64,000 nt of DNA from DASUCS01 sp041166745 (GCA_041166745.1 JBEEGH010000007.1:28101-92100); one strand, 5' to 3'; shown: positions 33,972 through 42,076, counted from the first letter of the stretch. A program made the numbers and translations. Notes: generated from the sequence alone by a model not told the origin.

Positions 33972-35051
33972 TCAGCAGTGCTCGAGGTAGCCGGGGCGGC
34001 CGAGAAGCTCGTCCAGGCGCACGGGCTCGAGCCCCTTGGCCTCGAGCCCGTCGAGAATGATCGGCAGGGCGGCGATCAGCACCGACCTGTCCGCTGTCAC
34101 CGTGCCGTCGATGCCGTCGTGCAGCAGGATGATCGAACCAGGACGTACGTGATCGAGGATCCGCTGGGCCACGAGCGCGCCGTCGTGGGCCGACCAGTCC
34201 TCAGCGGACACGTCCCAGGTCGTAGTGACCATCTTCTTGGACGACGCGTGCGCGAGCATGAAGGGCGTGCGTTGGCCGTGGGGCGGGCGGAAGAACGCTG
34301 GGCAGATTCCCAACTGCCGCTGGAACGCGTCCTGCGTCCGGTCCAGCTCCGGGTATCGAGGATCGAGCCAGCGCCAGTAGTCATGGTGATACGAGTGATT
34401 CCCGAGGAGATGCCCGTCGGCGTACAACGCCCTCGCGATCTCGGGCCGCGCATCGATGGCCTTGCCCACCTCGAAGAACGTGCCCTTGACGCCGTGGCCG
34501 TCGAGGATGGCACTCACCTGCAGGCTGAACGGGTCGTCGGGCCCGTCGTCGAACGTGAGCGCCACTCGCCGGTCGCTGCGATCGCCATGGGTGATCACGT
34601 GACCGAACCACTGCACCGTTGGGTCGTTGCCTCCCACCCACAGCACGAGTCCACCCGCGAGCAAGACACCGGCCATCACCACCGCCGTCGAGCGGCGGCT
34701 CACACGCTGCCGTGTACCTCGATTCGTCGAAATGGTGAGGGCGGCGCTGGCAACGAGCACCAGGGCCGCGAGTCGAAGGCTCACGAGAGCGCCGAGAGCC
34801 CCCACCGCCACGAGACCAAGCACGCGCCGGTCGGTGACGCGCGTCGCAGGCAGCACCAGCCCGACGCCGACGCCGAACACGATTCCAATCGACAGATCGA
34901 TCACGCCGACCGGGGTGACTGCGAACAGCACCAGGCCCGTAACGCCGACGACCGCTCCGAGCACCGCGAACCGCGGGCGGGGTATGAGTCGCGCCACCTG
35001 TGCCGCGACCAAGATCGCGAGCAGCAATGACACTGGCACTGGCCACGGCAT
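33972..35051 (-). CDS. Membrane-anchored polysaccharide deacetylase (NodB domain, CE4)
   Basis: A 359-residue protein. The first 130 residues are four or five membrane helices, then a NodB-homology domain: VALTFDDGPDD (catalytic Asp and metal Asp), NHSYHHDYW (metal His pair), RPPHGQRTP, and IILLHDGIDGT near the end. It would remove N-acetyl groups from a cell-wall or exported glycan outside the membrane. TACCGT lies 9 nt before the ATG on the minus strand. Its 5' end overlaps that of the divergent membrane-protein gene by 25 bp, so one of the two starts may be further in. Confidence 0.88.
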   Translation of the reverse strand: MPWPVPVSLLLAILVAAQVARLIPRPRFAVLGAVVGVTGLVLFAVTPVGVIDLSIGIVFGVGVGLVLPATRVTDRRVLGLVAVGALGALVSLRLAALVLVASAALTISTNRGTRQRVSRRSTAVVMAGVLLAGGLVLWVGGNDPTVQWFGHVITHGDRSDRRVALTFDDGPDDPFSLQVSAILDGHGVKGTFFEVGKAIDARPEIARALYADGHLLGNHSYHHDYWRWLDPRYPELDRTQDAFQRQLGICPAFFRPPHGQRTPFMLAHASSKKMVTTTWDVSAEDWSAHDGALVAQRILDHVRPGSIILLHDGIDGTVTADRSVLIAALPIILDGLEAKGLEPVRLDELLGRPGYLEHC

Positions 35052-36346
35052 CCGCGGAGGACGGTAGCGCCCCGGTTGCCGTCGAAACGCGCGCAGGTCG
35101 CTACGCCAAGCGCAGCGTCATCGCGTTGTGGGTCGTCATCCTCGTCTTGTTGCTCCGCCACCGCGAGGTGATCTCGAGCGACACGCTTTCCAACTACGTC
35201 CACGTCTGGTTCATCGCTGACCAGTTCTGGCACGGAGGTGGGCTGCCGTACTACATGCCGATGCTCGCCCACGGCCAGGCGCTCGCCTTCCCCTACGGGT
35301 TCATTCCATGGATGTTCGCGGTCCTGCTGTGGCCGGTCATGGGTGAGTGGAGCGTGACACTCACGTTGGGACTCGGGTTCGTCGGCCTGGTCACAGCGAC
35401 GTTCTGGGCCTTCCCCGAGCTGCGTCGCGGCTGGTGGGCCGTGGCCATCCTGGTGAATCCCGCGCTGGTGGAGGGCGCGCTCCTCGGCCAGCTGCCGTTC
35501 CTATGGGCATCTGCGATGTTGCTCTTTGCAATCGGCAGCTGGCGCCGCGACCGCCGAACGCTTGCCATCGTCCTCGCGGCACTCGCACAGATCACCCATG
35601 CACCGATCCTCATCCCGCTCGTCGCGCTGCTCGTGATCGGCTGGTCGCGATACGAGCCCGATCGCCGAGCGCTCATTCGCGCCTGGCTGATTTCGCTCGT
35701 CCCGACCATTCCGGCGATCTACCTCGTCTTCGCTTCGCCGGTCACGTCGCAGACCTCTCCGCTGTGGAGTCTCTGGGTCGAGGTCGAGACCCTGGCGTTG
35801 CGCTCGCTCGTACTGCTGGTGCCATTGGGCTTGCTGTACCTCCAACGTCACCGGTTCCGGCCGAACGCTCCCGTCATCGCCGCGGCCGTGATGGTGCTCG
35901 GGCAACTCGTGACCATTCCCATCTCCGGGATGGCCGCTGGTTGGGGCGCGTTGAATCGCGAACCGGACACGGCCGCGGCCGCGATCCCGCAAACGATTTC
36001 ACTCGTGCCGGGCGCCACCTATCGAGTGCTGGTGTTCGGCGACGGTAAATACGGCATGTACGCGGTCGTGCGCCACGGCGGGCGACTCGACTCCGAGTTC
36101 TTCCCGGAGAGCATCTACCGCCGAAGCTTTCGAGACGAGGCGACGTACGCCAGCTTCCTCGCGTCGCGGAAGGTCGAGTACGTCCTCGTCGACTCTCGCT
36201 ACGAGAAGTTCCACACCAACGAGCAACAACTGCTCGATGCAATGTCGACCGCACCGGCCGAGACCAGATGCATCGGCGGTCTACGGGTGCAGCGCGAGCA
36301 CGACTCGCCGAAGCTGACGAGCTATCGCATCATTCGGGACTGCTGA
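35027..36346 (+). CDS. Polytopic membrane protein, possible glycan polymerase or GT-C-like
   Basis: A 439-residue protein with roughly eight to ten membrane helices in its first 310 residues and a soluble C-terminal region. It has the feel of a GT-C-type or Wzy-like envelope protein, but I cannot name the family. ATG 35027 is used; it places the first helix (SVIALWVVILVLLL) near residue 35. The gene sits among glycan genes. It overlaps the divergent deacetylase gene at the 5' end (25 bp) and the flavodoxin gene at the 3' end (17 bp). Confidence 0.75.
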   Translation: MTLALATASAEDGSAPVAVETRAGRYAKRSVIALWVVILVLLLRHREVISSDTLSNYVHVWFIADQFWHGGGLPYYMPMLAHGQALAFPYGFIPWMFAVLLWPVMGEWSVTLTLGLGFVGLVTATFWAFPELRRGWWAVAILVNPALVEGALLGQLPFLWASAMLLFAIGSWRRDRRTLAIVLAALAQITHAPILIPLVALLVIGWSRYEPDRRALIRAWLISLVPTIPAIYLVFASPVTSQTSPLWSLWVEVETLALRSLVLLVPLGLLYLQRHRFRPNAPVIAAAVMVLGQLVTIPISGMAAGWGALNREPDTAAAAIPQTISLVPGATYRVLVFGDGKYGMYAVVRHGGRLDSEFFPESIYRRSFRDEATYASFLASRKVEYVLVDSRYEKFHTNEQQLLDAMSTAPAETRCIGGLRVQREHDSPKLTSYRIIRDC

Positions 36347-36779
36347 CCGCCAACTGCCACAAAGTGACCTTGGCTCGCACCTCGTCGACGAACTCGACAA
36401 CGCCCTGTTCGAGGCGGTCGCGCCGAAACTGACGCCGACCGGGGATGAGCGCTCCTTTGGCCTCCAGGATCGCTGCCGTCTTGTCGAGGGCATTTCCGGC
36501 GTTGATCGCATACGTACAGAAGACGGCGACCGGCTTGCGATCGAGCACCGGGAGCTTCCGCAACCGACCAGCGCGGCCGGGCCGTTGGCCGAACAAGACG
36601 AGGCCGTCGACCCAGGTGCCGACGAACACGACGTCGGCCACCGCGAGCTCGTGAAAGTTGAAGTCGGTGATCGCGTGCACAGCGACTTCGTCACCGGCGG
36701 AGGCCAAAGCGCCACCGATGAGCTCGGCCGCTCGGCGCGTGTTGCCCGTCATCGACTCGTAGAGCACGACTGCCTTCAC
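36330..36779 (-). CDS. Flavodoxin-domain protein
   Basis: A 149-residue flavodoxin-like protein, expected to bind FMN as an electron carrier or a quinone or heme-related reductase. VVLYESMTGNTRRAAELIG at residues 4-22 is the phosphate-binding loop. VFVGTWVDGLVLFGQRP and VFCTYAINAGNALD contribute to isoalloxazine binding. The start is the GTG at 36779, preceded on the minus strand by TAGAAC 8 nt away. The redox partner is unknown. It is divergent from the GT39 gene. Confidence 0.85.
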   Translation of the reverse strand: MKAVVLYESMTGNTRRAAELIGGALASAGDEVAVHAITDFNFHELAVADVVFVGTWVDGLVLFGQRPGRAGRLRKLPVLDRKPVAVFCTYAINAGNALDKTAAILEAKGALIPGRRQFRRDRLEQGVVEFVDEVRAKVTLWQLAVSSPE

Positions 36780-36828
36780 TGTCCGGTGTTCTAGCAGGCC
36801 GCCGTCTAGCGTCTGGTCATCGACCCCA

Positions 36829-38172
36829 TTGCCCGCAAATCCCGTGCATAGCGACACAAAAGTGTGTCGCTATGCACGGGATTTCCGCCTCAGGCTGCTC
36901 GCGGTCGCGCTCGTCGCTCTCGTGATCCGAGTGGCATACATCTGGTTCTGGCGTCGCGGCCTGCCCGTCGGCGGCGACTCTCGCTACTACCACGAGGGCG
37001 CCAACCTCCTCGCCCGAGGTAAGGGGTTCATCGAGCCCTTCCTCTACCTCGACGCCGGGAAGACCGTGCAGGCCGCAGATCATCCGCCCCTGTACATCGT
37101 TTACCTGGCGATGTTCTCCCTGATCGGGTTCAAGGGTGTCACCGCGCACCTGTTGGCGTCGGCGCTCATCGGCGTGACGACGGTCGTTGTCGTGGGACTG
37201 GTCGGCCGCGAGCTCGTCGGAGCGCGTGCCGGGCTGATCGCAGCCGCGCTTGCTGCGCTCTACCCGAACCTGTGGGCGTACGACGGCGCCTTGGAATCCG
37301 AGACGATGGCGCAACTGGGCGTCGCGTTGATCTTGCTGTCGGCCTTTGCGTGGTGGCGCGCCCCCAGCCGTCGAGGAGCGGCGCTGCTCGGTGGCGCGGT
37401 TGCGTTCGGCGCTCTCGCTCGAGCGGAGTTGCTCCTGCTCGCGTTGGTCCTGATCGTGCCGCTGGTGGTCTTCCGCTCAGAGCTGATCCGCCGCGAGCGG
37501 GTGCGTCAGTTGTTCACCGCGTGGATCGTCGCAGGCTTACTCATCGCTCCGTGGTGCGTGTACAACCTGACTCGGTTCGAACGACCGGTTCTGCTGTCGG
37601 GCGGCTTCGAGATCACGCTCGACTCCGCGAGCTGCGACGACACCTACTACGGAGCGTCGATGGGTTACTGGTCACGCGGCTGTGTGCTGCGGGCGCTCGA
37701 GCATTCAGGCCTTCCCGAGGACACCGACCGCTCCGTGCTTGCGGCCATGTATCGCGACGACGCAGTCCACTACATCCGCACACACCTGAGCCGCTTGCCG
37801 ATCGTGATCGCGGCTCGGGTGGGACGCGTCACCGGCCTGTGGAACGTCAAGCAGCAGGCCGCGCTCGATCACATCCCCGCCGGGCGCGAGACGGAACTCG
37901 CGTGGGCCGCGTGGTACGCGTACTTCGCACTTGCGCTCCTCTCGATCGCGGGTGGGGTCATCCTGCGGCGAAGACGCGTTCCGGTCTTTCCATTGCTTGT
38001 GTTCCCGGCACTCGTACTCTTCACGACGATGGTGACCTTTGGGCAGGTCCGCTACCGCGCCACCGCTGAGGTCTCACTCGTCTTGTTGGCCGCGGTCGCC
38101 ATCGAAGCGGCCATCAGACGGGCGAGCGGAGCTCGGCGGGCGATGCCCGAAGCCACAACGGTTGCGTCGTAG
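36829..38172 (+). CDS. GT39/ArnT-like membrane glycosyltransferase
   Basis: A GT-C-fold protein of up to 447 residues with about eleven helices. The catalytic region of the first outer loop is in GLPVGGDSRYYHEGANLLARG, and QAADHPPLYIVYLAMF matches the PMT_2 domain. It would transfer a sugar from a polyprenyl-phosphate carrier to an outer-face acceptor. The start is unclear: TTG 36829, GTG 36844 and GTG 36862 are all in frame, and the last two lie inside a 22-bp perfect hairpin that the reading frame crosses. The following GT2, DUF2304 and acyltransferase genes form one operon with it. Confidence 0.85.
   Translation: MPANPVHSDTKVCRYARDFRLRLLAVALVALVIRVAYIWFWRRGLPVGGDSRYYHEGANLLARGKGFIEPFLYLDAGKTVQAADHPPLYIVYLAMFSLIGFKGVTAHLLASALIGVTTVVVVGLVGRELVGARAGLIAAALAALYPNLWAYDGALESETMAQLGVALILLSAFAWWRAPSRRGAALLGGAVAFGALARAELLLLALVLIVPLVVFRSELIRRERVRQLFTAWIVAGLLIAPWCVYNLTRFERPVLLSGGFEITLDSASCDDTYYGASMGYWSRGCVLRALEHSGLPEDTDRSVLAAMYRDDAVHYIRTHLSRLPIVIAARVGRVTGLWNVKQQAALDHIPAGRETELAWAAWYAYFALALLSIAGGVILRRRRVPVFPLLVFPALVLFTTMVTFGQVRYRATAEVSLVLLAAVAIEAAIRRASGARRAMPEATTVAS
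36837..36884. repeat. Perfect 22-bp inverted repeat with AAAG loop at the start of the GT39 gene
   Basis: The left arm is 36837-36858 and the right arm 36863-36884, with no mismatch, separated by AAAG. The left arm begins AAATCCCGTGCATAGC. It covers the 5' end of the GT39 reading frame and two of its possible starts. It could be a dispersed palindromic repeat or an RNA hairpin that limits translation. Confidence 0.85.
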
Positions 38173-38184
38173 CATCACGGCATC
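38170..38184 (+). promoter_or_regulatory. Leaderless promoter ending in an ATC start codon
   Basis: TAGCAT (38170-38175), then 6 nt, then ATC (38182-38184). The spacing equals that of the canonical leaderless genes of this window. Confidence 0.45.
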
Positions 38185-38910
38185 GGCGTCCCGCTCGTCA
38201 TCGTCCCTGCGTACAACGAGGAGCGCAGCCTCCCCGTCACCCTGCGCGAGTTGCGGTCCGTCGCGCCAGACCTCGACGTCGTGGTCATCGACGATGGCTC
38301 GGCCGACGGCACGGCCGAGGCCGCCCGGGCCGGAGGCGCTGAACTCGTGTCGTTGCCGTTCAACGTCGGTGTGGGCGGGGCCGTCCGTGCCGGGCTCCGC
38401 TACGCGCAGATCCAGGGCTATCAACGAGCGGTCGTCCTCGACGCCGACGGTCAACACGACCCGGCATCCATCGGCGATCTGCTCGCCGCGCTCGATGCAG
38501 GCGCCAACATGGCCGTCGGCAGCCGTTTCGCAAACGAGCTGGGCGACTACGGCGTCAGCCGGTTGCGCAAGCGGGCCATGCGCTTTCTCAGCCTCATCGT
38601 GCGCGTGATCACCGGTCAGCGATTCACGGACACCACATCCGGGTTTCGGGCGTTCGACCGCGATGTCATCGAGTTGCTCGCCCGCGACTATCCGGCCGAG
38701 TACCTCGCCGACACTGTGGAGGCGCTCCTGCTCGTTCTGTACGGCGGTCATCGAGTCGTCGAGGTGGCGACCCCGATGCGACCGCGGGCCGCGGGACGGC
38801 CGTCGACACGGCGGTTGGCGCTCGTCGGCAACTACCTGCGTCTGCTGATCGGAATCCTCGGTTCTGCGTCGCGCCGAGCACGGCGCAGTCCCCCGGCGGC
38901 TCCGGCGTGA
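38182..38910 (+). CDS. Glycosyltransferase family 2 (DPM-synthase-like) with apparent ATC start
   Basis: A 242-residue GT-A enzyme likely to make a polyprenyl-phosphate sugar. VPLVIVPAYNEERSLP, VVIDDGSADGT, VVLDADGQHDP and TSGFRAFDRDVIELL are all in place. The first ordinary start codon in frame (TTG 38251) would delete the essential VPAYNEE strand. The frame is closed upstream by the GT39 stop at 38170-38172. No ATG, GTG or TTG exists between, so ATC 38182 is proposed, 6 nt after TAGCAT. The last 4 bp overlap the DUF2304 gene, a common companion of this enzyme type. Confidence 0.85.
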   Translation: MGVPLVIVPAYNEERSLPVTLRELRSVAPDLDVVVIDDGSADGTAEAARAGGAELVSLPFNVGVGGAVRAGLRYAQIQGYQRAVVLDADGQHDPASIGDLLAALDAGANMAVGSRFANELGDYGVSRLRKRAMRFLSLIVRVITGQRFTDTTSGFRAFDRDVIELLARDYPAEYLADTVEALLLVLYGGHRVVEVATPMRPRAAGRPSTRRLALVGNYLRLLIGILGSASRRARRSPPAAPA

Positions 38911-39257
38911 GCACGCGCGCCCACGTACTCGTTCTCGTCGGCACGCTCGCGACGATCATCTTCATCCTCCGACTTGTGCGGCTGCGGCAACTCCGCAGCA
39001 AGTACGCCTTGATCTGGCTGATCACCGCGATCGTGCTCCTCCCCCTCGGCGTGTTCCCGGGGATACTCGAGCCGATCGCCGACTGGTTGGGCGTCGACTA
39101 CGCGCCTACCGCCTTTGCATTCGTCGCGCTCGGGTTCCTGTTCCTCGTGGTGGTGCACTTCTCGTGGGAGCTGTCGCGGCTCGAGACTCGCGTGCGCAAG
39201 CTGGCCGAGGAGCTCGCACTCCAGAAGCACGGGGGAAAGGACACGCCGGCGCCGTGA
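38907..39257 (+). CDS. DUF2304 membrane protein
   Basis: A 116-residue protein with three membrane helices and a C-terminal coiled coil (WELSRLETRVRKLAEELALQ). DUF2304 proteins are regularly encoded next to DPM-synthase-like glycosyltransferases and may hold them at the membrane. Here the GTG start overlaps the GT2 stop and the stop overlaps the acyltransferase start, so all three are translated together. Confidence 0.88.
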   Translation: MSTRAHVLVLVGTLATIIFILRLVRLRQLRSKYALIWLITAIVLLPLGVFPGILEPIADWLGVDYAPTAFAFVALGFLFLVVVHFSWELSRLETRVRKLAEELALQKHGGKDTPAP

Positions 39258-40435
39258 TCGCTGTTGATCCGGCGTCGACGCTGACCGCTCGCGAGCGTTT
39301 CCCCTGTTTCGATGGACTGCGCGCCATTGCCGCAGGCGCGGTGGTGCTGCTCCACGTTTCGCTGATCTCCGGCTACACGGCTCGACAGGCCGACACCGTC
39401 GGTCCCTACTTCGCCCGGGGCGAGGCCGGCGTCTATCTCTTCTTCTTGATCTCTGGCTACCTGTTGTACCGACCGTTTGTCGCGGCACGCTTCGACCACG
39501 CGCCCGGTCCTGGGTTGCGCGCCTACGCCGGACGGCGCGTCTTGCGCATCGTGCCCGCCTACTGGGTGGCGCTCACGATCCTCGTGGTGATCTTCGACGT
39601 GCGCGAACGCAACGACATCGCCTCACTCGGTGATGTGGTGGCGTACTACGGCTTCCTGCAGATCTACTTCAAGAGCACGCTTGTCGGGGGCCTGCAACAG
39701 GCGTGGAGTCTCTGTACCGAGATGTCGTTCTACGTGTTCCTGCCGCTGTGGGCGATGGCGATGCGCCGCACGCGCCGAGACACGGAGAGTCCCGACCGAG
39801 CGTTCAAGCTCGAACTGGCTGCGCTTTCGGGCCTGTACCTCGTCGGCATCGTCTCGCGGTGGCTCGTCGTGCGGGACTTCCCGGCCGGAAATGTGGCGGT
39901 CGACTATCGCTTGGACTGGCTGCCGACCAACGCCGACCTCTTCGCGTTGGGCATGGGTCTGGCCGTGACCCGTGAGTGGGCGCTGCGCCGGCGGCAGCCC
40001 GTGCTCCTGCTCGAGACGGTCGGGCGCTTCCCCGGTGTGTGCTGGGCGCTCGCCGCGGTCGCCTATTGGGCGGTCTCCACGCGTGCGCACCTGACGTTGG
40101 GAGTCGGGGCCGACACGCCGCGCCAGTGGATGGCTCGCCAGGTGCTCTACGCCGCGGCCGCGTTCTTCCTGCTGTTGCCCGCGGTGTTCGGTCCACAAGA
40201 TCGCGGAGTCGTGCGCCGGCTGCTGCAGTCCCGCGTGATGGTCGCGGGCGGACTGATCTCGTACGGGGTCTACCTGTGGCACGAAGGCGTACTCGACGTC
40301 TGGATGCGAAGCCAGAGCATCAGGCCGTTTGCCGGTGCGTTCCTGCCGATGCTCGCGGTCGCACTCGTGGGGACCGTGGCGATTGCCGCACTTTCCTACG
40401 TACTGGTCGAGCGGCCGGCGCTCTCCCGCAAGTAG
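39254..40435 (+). CDS. Acyltransferase family 3 (OafA/YrhL-like membrane protein)
   Basis: A 393-residue integral-membrane O-acyltransferase with about ten helices. The conserved FDGLRAIAAGAVVLLHVSL at residues 18-36 contains the active-site Arg and His. The motifs GEAGVYLFFLISGYLLYRPF and YAGRRVLRIVPAYWVAL are also typical. It would add acetyl or another acyl group to an exported glycan. It has no SGNH domain. The GTG start overlaps the DUF2304 stop; it is the last gene of the operon begun by GT39. Confidence 0.9.
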   Translation: MIAVDPASTLTARERFPCFDGLRAIAAGAVVLLHVSLISGYTARQADTVGPYFARGEAGVYLFFLISGYLLYRPFVAARFDHAPGPGLRAYAGRRVLRIVPAYWVALTILVVIFDVRERNDIASLGDVVAYYGFLQIYFKSTLVGGLQQAWSLCTEMSFYVFLPLWAMAMRRTRRDTESPDRAFKLELAALSGLYLVGIVSRWLVVRDFPAGNVAVDYRLDWLPTNADLFALGMGLAVTREWALRRRQPVLLLETVGRFPGVCWALAAVAYWAVSTRAHLTLGVGADTPRQWMARQVLYAAAAFFLLLPAVFGPQDRGVVRRLLQSRVMVAGGLISYGVYLWHEGVLDVWMRSQSIRPFAGAFLPMLAVALVGTVAIAALSYVLVERPALSRK

Positions 40436-40453
40436 GGCCTCGCGCCCGACGCG

Positions 40454-40672
40454 TCAGTTCGCCGCGGTGATCGAGGTAGCCGAGTTCGTCGCGCTGGCAT
40501 TGTTCGTCGAGCCGAGCAGCGTCACCGCCCCAACGCAGACCATCACGATGAACGAGAGCAAGAACGCGTACTCGACCAACGCGGCTCCGCGCTGATCCTT
40601 GGCCCGGCTTCGAACCAGCTCGACGATGCGCTGCTGAAGCCAGACGGAGTGGATGTAGATGCTCGTGAGCAT
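40454..40672 (-). CDS. Flp-family type IVb pilin
   Basis: A 72-residue class-IVb prepilin. KDQRGAALVEYAFLLSFIVM shows the processing site after Gly, the Glu at position 5 of the mature chain and the following membrane helix; the C-terminus is Ser/Thr/Asn-rich. It would be cut by a TadV-type peptidase and assembled into a Flp pilus. No tad assembly genes are in the window. ATG 40672 gives a leader of ordinary length. It ends 18 bp from the convergent acyltransferase gene. Confidence 0.88.
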   Translation of the reverse strand: MLTSIYIHSVWLQQRIVELVRSRAKDQRGAALVEYAFLLSFIVMVCVGAVTLLGSTNNASATNSATSITAAN

Positions 40673-40800
40673 GGCGCTGGGACTCCGACCTCGGTTGCTG
40701 CGCTGGGTTGCGCCGCTGGTGTCCCCATGATCGGACCTCGTCGTTCGCGATGACATAGGCCCTTCGAACCCTTGCGCGAAGCGAGCGGGCGCGGCGGCGT

Positions 40801-40830
40801 CAACACCTAGCCCGATCGGGCTAGGTGTTG
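40801..40830. repeat. 30-bp perfect palindrome, possible bidirectional terminator
   Basis: The arms CAACACCTAGCCCG and CGGGCTAGGTGTTG flank a central AT and are fully complementary. It sits in the 169-bp gap between the SDR stop (40842) and the pilin start (40672), 11 bp past the SDR gene in its direction of transcription. There is no T-run, so termination is a guess. Confidence 0.75.
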
Positions 40831-40841
40831 GGTAGTCATCG

Positions 40842-41633
40842 CTAGAACCCGCCGAGCCAATGGCCCCCGTTGACGTGCAGCGCCTGCCCGGTAATGGGCT
40901 TCGCGAGATCAGACGCAAAGAAGATCACCGCCCCGGCGATCTCCGACGAATCGGGCAGATAGCGCAACGCGGCACTTCCGGCGATCGCTTCGAACTGCTC
41001 CTCGTACGTGATGCCGTTCCGTTGGGCCAGGTACTCGAACCACATCTTCTGCTTGTCGCTCCAGATGTAGCCCGGGTGGATCGCGTTGACCCGGATGCCG
41101 AACTGGCCGAGCTCGACCGCCAGCGTCTTGGTCGCCGCACCCAACGCCGCCTTGGACGCGGCGTACGCGCCGAAGCGGGGCTCGATCTTCACGGCGGACA
41201 TCGAGTTGACCATCACGATGCGACCCTCGCCCTGCTCCTTCATCGCCGGGACCACCGCCCGACTGAGCTGGAGCGTGCCGAAGAAGTTGGTGTCCATCGT
41301 GCGACGCCAGTCGTCCAGATCGGCGCTGGTGAACGATCGGTGATCGCCATCGCTGAATGCGTTGTTCACCAGGACGTCGACCCGACCGAAGCGCTCGAGC
41401 GTGGCGGCCACCGCTGCTTCGCACGATGGGTTGTCGGTGATGTCGAGCTGAACGCCCAGGGCCTCACCGCCGGCTGCCTTCACCTCTTCGGTGACCGAGT
41501 CGACGTTGGCCATCGTGCGAGCGCCGGCGACGACTTTCGCACCGTGCTCCGCGAGCTGGAGCGAGATGTCGCGCCCCATTCCCGGCCCGATGCCCGACAC
41601 AATCGCGACCTTGCCCTCGAGGAGCCGGCTCAT
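40842..41633 (-). CDS. SDR-family oxidoreductase
   Basis: A classical SDR of 263 residues. The cofactor loop is SGIGPGMGRDI (about residues 13-23), the NNA motif is VLVNNAFSDGD, and the catalytic residues are in VNSMSAV and AYAASKAAL. The C-terminal HVNGGHWLGGF is normal for the family. It is the last gene of a three-gene operon (43191 to 40842) with 4-bp overlaps. A role in steroid-, terpenoid- or aromatic-type catabolism fits the context but the substrate is not known. Confidence 0.87.
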   Translation of the reverse strand: MSRLLEGKVAIVSGIGPGMGRDISLQLAEHGAKVVAGARTMANVDSVTEEVKAAGGEALGVQLDITDNPSCEAAVAATLERFGRVDVLVNNAFSDGDHRSFTSADLDDWRRTMDTNFFGTLQLSRAVVPAMKEQGEGRIVMVNSMSAVKIEPRFGAYAASKAALGAATKTLAVELGQFGIRVNAIHPGYIWSDKQKMWFEYLAQRNGITYEEQFEAIAGSAALRYLPDSSEIAGAVIFFASDLAKPITGQALHVNGGHWLGGF

Positions 41634-42076
41634 GTGCGCACCTTTTCGACAGTGGTGTTGTAGAGCTGATCCTCGACGCGTTCCTTGAACCGCCAGCCCT
41701 CGGGCGTACGCACGAAGGTATCGACGTACCAGAGGCCCACGATCATCATCTTCGGTGCGAGGTCTCCGCCGAAGACCATCGGGTTGTGACAGGCGCTCTT
41801 GCCGTACGCGAGGTTCCCGTCGTCGGAGAATTGTAGGAGCGTCTGCGTTGTGAGGTGCTGCGTGCCTTCGAACATCGTGAAGGCATTGGCGACGAACTCC
41901 TTCATCTCCTCGAGGCTTCCTCGGATCGCGCCAGTGGCCGTGTAGTCGAGGACGGCATCGTCCGTGAACAAGTCGTCGAGCGCGTCGAAATCGCGACTGT
42001 CGAGGGCGTAGCTGTAGCGCGCGATGAGTTCCTGGATCTCGAGCCGGTCGGAGATCTCCTGAACCGACAGGGTCAC
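41630..42076 (-). CDS. SnoaL-like / NTF2-fold protein
   Basis: A 148-residue cone-shaped alpha/beta protein. EIQELIARYSYALDSRDFDALDDLF at the N-terminus is typical of the SnoaL_4 group, which includes ketosteroid-isomerase-like enzymes and ring-hydroxylating-dioxygenase small-subunit folds. VEDQLYNTTVEK closes the fold. It may isomerise, dehydrate or simply bind a polycyclic substrate of the adjacent SDR. The GTG start overlaps the upstream gene's stop and the stop overlaps the SDR start. Confidence 0.84.
   Translation of the reverse strand: MTLSVQEISDRLEIQELIARYSYALDSRDFDALDDLFTDDAVLDYTATGAIRGSLEEMKEFVANAFTMFEGTQHLTTQTLLQFSDDGNLAYGKSACHNPMVFGGDLAPKMMIVGLWYVDTFVRTPEGWRFKERVEDQLYNTTVEKVRT

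Noticed and set aside
36807..36821. TAGCGT-N6-ATC as a further ATC start, for the GT39 gene
   Set aside because: The ATC frame is not the GT39 frame and stops after 10 codons within the hairpin. It shows that the TAnnnT-N6-ATC pattern can occur without marking a start of the main protein; it may only be the transcription start.
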